A stretch of 7,970 nt of DNA from Candidatus Hydrogenedentota bacterium (lineage in GTDB: Bacteria > Hydrogenedentota > Hydrogenedentia > Hydrogenedentales > SLHB01). The notes beneath the pieces are model-generated. The model was given only the letters and a program-made list of their open reading frames with translations, was not told where the DNA came from and did not search any database. The stretch spans positions 1 to 7,970 of the forward strand of contig SLHB01000465.1 of assembly GCA_007136375.1 (NCBI GenBank). The letters run 5' to 3'. Shown here in pieces: positions 5,308-7,970 of this stretch (within the stretch, counting starts at the first letter, position 1; every line of letters starts with the position of its first letter). The position numbers and the translations under genes are program-made.

Positions 5308-6439
5308 CGGCTTCCAGTCGGTGGACGTCCGCAATCCTTATGTTGTCGAGGTACTTACTGGCCTTGTTTAGGCTAATATGTTGCGCGTGCAGCGCGTCCA
5401 GGATCGTGCGCACAAAGCCTTCGCCGAACAAACGCAGCGGCTCCCGCGCCCGGTACCGCCCCCCGCCACCGGCCTGTTTCAAAGTGGCCTGTTTCTCCCA
5501 CCACATGCGATAAGCTCTATACAGCGTGGGACCGAGGCGGCCCGCCTCGAGCAAGCGCCGCAGGATGACTTCAGTGCTCACTCCCCATTCGCGCCGGAAC
5601 GGACGGAGCCAGTCATCGTACAACGCCACGTCGCTCGGCCGTCCGGCGTCTGGTATTCGTTCCAGGAATGCGTCCGGCACAAGGAGACGCCCGGCGAAGG
5701 CGTTGGCCGCTCGTTCCCGGCCAACGCGGGAATGCAGGTCTTCCTCGTCATCGATAAAGCTGCTTTGGTGAAGGAGGATGTGCCCCAGTTCATGCATGAG
5801 CGTGAAAGACTGGCGCGTCTCATAGACCTGCCGCCTTACCACGATCACCGGACACGTGCTGTCATACAAGGAGAAGCCGGCGACCGAGCTGTTGGCGGGG
5901 ATTCGCCACGCCCCAGGATATCCCGTGCTGACGAACACGAGAACGCCGTTGGCTTCCACGGCCTCCCGGTAGTGTGCGAAGGCGTTCGTCTCTCCTAGCC
6001 CAAGCCACTCTCGCGCTATGGCCGCCGCTTGTGTCCAATCGTGATCGGGCAATTTCGGCGGCGCGAAACGCGGTCCCTCATCAGGATCCAAGTCCTCGCG
6101 GAGGCTCAGGTAGAGATCGCGATGGGCTTCCACTCGCTCAATGAACGCTTTGAGCGCTGGCGAGAGATCCGGCGTTTGGTTCTGCAAGGTCCGAAACTGG
6201 GGAGAGCGCAGCCGCCGCTCATCGAAGGGCCCGGCCTCAACGAAGAACAACACTCCACGATTGAAGTGATTGGCGAGGCCTTGAAGCTGCCTGAAAGTCA
6301 GACCGCTCCCGCTCGCCATGACCCTCTGGAACTGGTCACGCCGAACCTTGATCTGGTCCGCCAAATCGTCAACGGTTATTCCATGATCCTGGCAGCACCA
6401 TTGGATACGGCTGACGTTGATGTTCTGAATCCGCTCCAT
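5291..6439 (-). CDS. XRE-like / ImmA-IrrE (COG2856) metallopeptidase, partner of DUF4411
   Basis: A 382-residue protein. Residues 10-65 form a degenerate XRE-like helix-turn-helix (ITVDDLADQIKVRRDQF, then LTFRQLQGLANHF). The ImmA/IrrE zinc peptidase domain spans about 150-290, with the HELGH site at 216-220 and the ERAANAFAGRLLVP segment (242-255) that normally supplies the third ligand. After a GGGG linker at 324-327 comes a C-terminal part (about 330-382: GEGFVRTILDALHAQHISLNKASKYL) that I associate with DUF4411-paired members. Such proteins are predicted antitoxin/regulators that bind DNA and may be cut or act as proteases. ATG 6439 is preceded by GGGGAG two bases upstream. The gene leads the operon with DUF4411 and diverges from hicB copy 2. 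Confidence 0.93.
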   Translation of the reverse strand: MERIQNINVSRIQWCCQDHGITVDDLADQIKVRRDQFQRVMASGSGLTFRQLQGLANHFNRGVLFFVEAGPFDERRLRSPQFRTLQNQTPDLSPALKAFIERVEAHRDLYLSLREDLDPDEGPRFAPPKLPDHDWTQAAAIAREWLGLGETNAFAHYREAVEANGVLVFVSTGYPGAWRIPANSSVAGFSLYDSTCPVIVVRRQVYETRQSFTLMHELGHILLHQSSFIDDEEDLHSRVGRERAANAFAGRLLVPDAFLERIPDAGRPSDVALYDDWLRPFRREWGVSTEVILRRLLEAGRLGPTLYRAYRMWWEKQATLKQAGGGGRYRAREPLRLFGEGFVRTILDALHAQHISLNKASKYLDNIRIADVHRLEADVKGV

Positions 6440-6449
6440 GTCTCCCCAC

Positions 6450-6463
6450 TTTCCGCGCGGCCG
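6450..6463. repeat. 14-base inverted repeat, left arm
   Basis: TTTCCGCGCGGCCG is the exact reverse complement of 6607-6620. It ends ten bases before the immA start on the minus strand. The CCGCGCGG core is itself palindromic. Confidence 0.7.
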
Positions 6464-6523
6464 CTACAGGTCGCCTGTCCACGACAGCTACAATGGCCCT
6501 CGGTGCGTCAATCTGGCGCTCTT

Positions 6524-6568
6524 AATATAACAACGGGACAGTATGGAGCCAGGTCAACATGAGGTCAA
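6524..6568 (-). promoter_or_regulatory. Probable immA promoter with tandem TTGACCT boxes
   Basis: Read on the minus strand, TATATT (6529-6524) is a good -10 box 84 bases before the immA ATG. The -35 at the ideal distance is poor (CTGGCT). Upstream, two identical TTGACCT boxes (6562-6568 and 6551-6557) repeat with an 11-base period, one helical turn, which suits an activator or repressor bound in tandem. The boxes also resemble a -35, but the nearer one is 21 bases from TATATT. The assignment is inferred. Confidence 0.35.
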
Positions 6569-6606
6569 GGCAGTTTTGCTCCTGAATCGCCGGATAGGAA
6601 CGCCTT

Positions 6607-6620
6607 CGGCCGCGCGGAAA
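6607..6620. repeat. 14-base inverted repeat, right arm
   Basis: CGGCCGCGCGGAAA is the exact reverse complement of 6450-6463. The arms enclose 143 bases containing the probable immA promoter. Confidence 0.7.
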
Positions 6621-6629
6621 CTCTTGAAC

Positions 6630-6673
6630 GCCGCCTTTCTGGCGGCCCTGCATGCCGCCAAACTTCCGGCGGC
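6630..6673 (+). other. Two tandem GCCGCC/GGCGGC hairpins upstream of hicB copy 2
   Basis: GCCGCC (6630-6635) pairs with GGCGGC (6641-6646) around 5 bases. GCCGCC (6654-6659) pairs with GGCGGC (6668-6673) around 8 bases. The second crosses the left edge of the hicB duplication. The left duplicate lacks this pair. They may shield hicB from upstream transcription. Confidence 0.35.
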
Positions 6674-6988
6674 GATTGGGTTGGTACGCGCGCTTGTATG
6701 GGCGTGGGGGGCATGTCATCATAGGCTGCGACGGTAAACGAGGCCACGAGGGACGCGCATCATGCGGTACAAGCTTGCAGTGCTGATCGAGCAAGATAAG
6801 GATGGTTTCTACGCCTGGTGTCCGGCGTTGCCAGGATGTCAGACGCAGGGGACCACCATGGACGAGGCCTTGGCGAACATCCGTGAGGCGGTCAGCGCCT
6901 ATCTGGACACGCTTCCCGAGGAGGAACGCGCCCAGTACGCGAGCCAGGAGGTATTGAACACGACCATCGAGGTGGACGTTGCCTGAGC
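6657..6988 (+). repeat. Duplicated hicB unit, right copy (direct repeat of 3863-4193)
   Basis: This is the second copy of the unit, ending 10 bases past the first base of the hicA TTG start. After GCCTGAGC the sequences part completely: the left copy continues into hicA, the right copy into the end of the ABC permease gene. The right edge is therefore a recombination breakpoint. Confidence 0.92.
6762..6986 (+). CDS. hicB: Orphan HicB-family antitoxin (copy 2, no hicA)
   Basis: A 74-residue HicB, intact and the same length as copy 1. It differs at three residues: Ala to Thr in QTQGTTMDEA, Ser to Pro in DTLPEEE, and Val to Ala in AQYASQ. Ten of the 13 base differences are silent, so it appears to have been kept as protein rather than decaying. 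The same GAGGGA ribosome site and upstream block are present. No hicA follows; the ABC permease stop codon lies 12 bases further on, in the opposite direction. It could still neutralise the HicA encoded at 4184-4396, or a HicA elsewhere. Confidence 0.87.
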   Translation: MRYKLAVLIEQDKDGFYAWCPALPGCQTQGTTMDEALANIREAVSAYLDTLPEEERAQYASQEVLNTTIEVDVA

Positions 6989-6990
6989 CG
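6979..6990 (+). pseudogene. Remnant of hicA start
   Basis: The TTG CCT GAG codons that begin hicA at 4184 are kept here, overlapping hicB in the same way. After these the sequence no longer resembles hicA and enters the 3' end of the permease gene. This is a trace only. Confidence 0.4.
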
Positions 6991-6998
6991 TCCGCGGT

Positions 6999-7796
6999 TC
7001 ACTGGTTGAAGCGGCGGCGGAGGGCCCAGAGGGAGAGGGGGGCGAACACGGCGGTGAGGGCGGCGGACCAGGCGAGGGATAGGAGGGCGGGGCCGGCTAC
7101 GGGGCCGCCGATGAGGAGGCCGCGGGCGGCGTCGGTGAGGACGGACACGGGGTTGAGGCTGACGATGGTCTGGAGCCACGGGGGCATGGTCTCGACGGGG
7201 ACGAAGACGTTGCTGACGAAGGTGACGGGGAAGAGGGCGGTGAAGCCGAAGAGTTGCACGTGTTCGGGGTCCCGGGCGACGACGCCGATGAGCACGGAGA
7301 TCCAGGAGAAGGACAGCGCGAAGATCAGGAGCAGGGCGAACATGCCGAGGACGCCGAAGATGGAGGTCTCCACGCGGAAGCCCAGGGCGTAGCCCACGCC
7401 GAGCAGGAGCACGATGGACCAGGCCTGTTTGACGAGGTCGGCGGTAATGCGTCCGGCCAAGGGCGCCCATCGCGCGACGGGCAGGGCGCGGAGGCGGTCG
7501 AAGAAGCCTTTAGTGAGGTCGGTGTTGAGGCCGTGGCCGATGTAGACGGTGACGAAGACCATGTTCATCACGATGACGCCGGGCAGGATGAAGGCGAGGT
7601 AGTCGTCCATGGATCCGGCGATGGCCCCGCCGAAGACGAGAAGGAACAGGAGCAAGAACAGGACGGGTTGGATGCTGTAGTCGCCCAGTTCCCAGGGGTT
7701 GTGCCGGAGTTGGACGATGGCGCGCCAGGCCAGCGTCAGGGTTTGGCGCAGGGCGTCGATGGGACCGGGCCGCGCTCCGGATTCGTGGGCGTTCAT
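6999..7796 (-). CDS. ABC-2 type exporter permease, DrrB family
   Basis: A 265-residue inner-membrane permease of the ABC-2/DrrB type, the usual length. Hydrophobic segments lie at about 44-60, 71-92, 126-148, 153-178, 186-208 and 240-258, giving six helices. The cytoplasmic coupling stretch GFFDRLRALPVARWAPLAGR (97-116) and ARDPEHVQLFGF (184-195) are typical of the family. It would form the pore of a drug, antibiotic or glycolipid exporter with the ATPase encoded just upstream. ATG 7796 overlaps the ATPase stop (ATGA), so the two are translated together. Its stop lies 12 bases from the stop of orphan hicB, with no terminator between them. The substrate cannot be read from the sequence. Confidence 0.95.
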   Translation of the reverse strand: MNAHESGARPGPIDALRQTLTLAWRAIVQLRHNPWELGDYSIQPVLFLLLFLLVFGGAIAGSMDDYLAFILPGVIVMNMVFVTVYIGHGLNTDLTKGFFDRLRALPVARWAPLAGRITADLVKQAWSIVLLLGVGYALGFRVETSIFGVLGMFALLLIFALSFSWISVLIGVVARDPEHVQLFGFTALFPVTFVSNVFVPVETMPPWLQTIVSLNPVSVLTDAARGLLIGGPVAGPALLSLAWSAALTAVFAPLSLWALRRRFNQ

Positions 7797-7970
7797 GCTT
7801 GTTGGGTTTCCTCGTCTGGGGTTTCCTCGGCGTGACGTCCCGTCAGCGCGAGGAAGACATCATCCATGCTGGCGCCGCGGAGGACCAGTTCGCTGAGTTC
7901 GACGCCGTTGCGGTCGAGACGCCGCACGAGTTCGGGGAGCAGGGCGGGGTCCTTTGCGGGCGCGCTGACC
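7793..7970 (-). CDS. ABC exporter ATP-binding protein, DrrA family, C-terminal part
   Basis: The last 58 codons of an ATPase subunit that runs off the right edge. The frame reads VSAPAKDPALLPELVRRLDR, then GVELSELVLRGASMDDVFLALTGR, here split as GVELSELVLRG and ASMDDVFLALTGR. The (P/A)S(L/M)DDVFLALTG signature marks the C-terminal domain of DrrA-type ATPases. A short Glu/Gln-rich tail (AEETPDEETQQA) follows. Walker and signature motifs lie outside the window. The TGA (7793-7795) overlaps the permease ATG by two bases. Confidence 0.88.
   Translation of the reverse strand, partial: VSAPAKDPALLPELVRRLDRNGVELSELVLRGASMDDVFLALTGRHAEETPDEETQQA

Larger units (their letters stand above)
6440..6761. 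other. Divergent intergenic region between immA and hicB copy 2
   Basis: These 322 bases contain no gene I can support. From left to right they hold the immA leader, an inverted-repeat pair (6450-6463 and 6607-6620), a small inverted repeat ACAGG-tcg-CCTGT (6466-6478), a probable minus-strand -10 box, two TTGACCT boxes, two GCCGCC hairpins and the duplicated upstream region of hicB. Confidence 0.6.

Noticed and set aside
7254..7835. Plus-strand open frame of 193 codons opposite the ABC permease
   Set aside because: Very rich in Glu, Gly, Asp and His, as expected from the antisense of a G/C-rich membrane protein gene. The permease on the other strand is unmistakable.

Overview
The window looks like chromosomal DNA of a GC-rich bacterium, probably a proteobacterium with inorganic sulfur metabolism. 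The basis is the dense G/C-rich codon use, the persulfide dioxygenase-rhodanese gene beside a SulP transporter, and the DrrAB-type exporter. No rRNA or tRNA is visible, so the lineage cannot be fixed more closely.

Left part, 1-3740: a plus-strand pair encodes a CstB-like protein (metallo-beta-lactamase domain, inactive rhodanese, active rhodanese; cut at its N-terminus by the window edge) and a complete SulP anion transporter with a STAS domain. They plausibly work together, one oxidising or transferring sulfane sulfur and the other moving an oxyanion such as sulfate. The 110-base gap between them holds a perfect 18-base palindrome, a short hairpin and a possible 16-codon leader ORF directly before the TTG start of SulP. 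A hairpin follows SulP. A minus-strand gene for a small membrane protein with a glycine-rich tail converges on it.

Middle part, 3760-6990: an accessory island of toxin-antitoxin genes. A hicB-hicA pair (plus) is followed by two strong hairpins and a poorly coding gap. A short repeat of 65-68 bases flanks hicBA on both sides. Next, on the minus strand, come an XRE-ImmA/IrrE (COG2856) protein and a DUF4411 PIN-like protein, overlapping by 17 bases and so read as one operon. The island ends with a second hicB (plus) about 94% identical to the first. This copy has lost its hicA: the duplication stops about three codons into the hicA reading frame. The two hicB units form direct repeats of about 331 bases bracketing hicA and the DUF4411-ImmA pair.

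Right part, 6999-7970: a minus-strand ABC exporter operon of the DrrAB type, with the permease complete and the ATPase running off the right edge; their stop and start codons overlap.

The points most worth a second look are the duplicated hicB whose copies differ mainly at silent sites, the orphan antitoxin, and a 14-base perfect inverted repeat bracketing the probable immA promoter. The individual protein families are all known; what is unusual is their arrangement.
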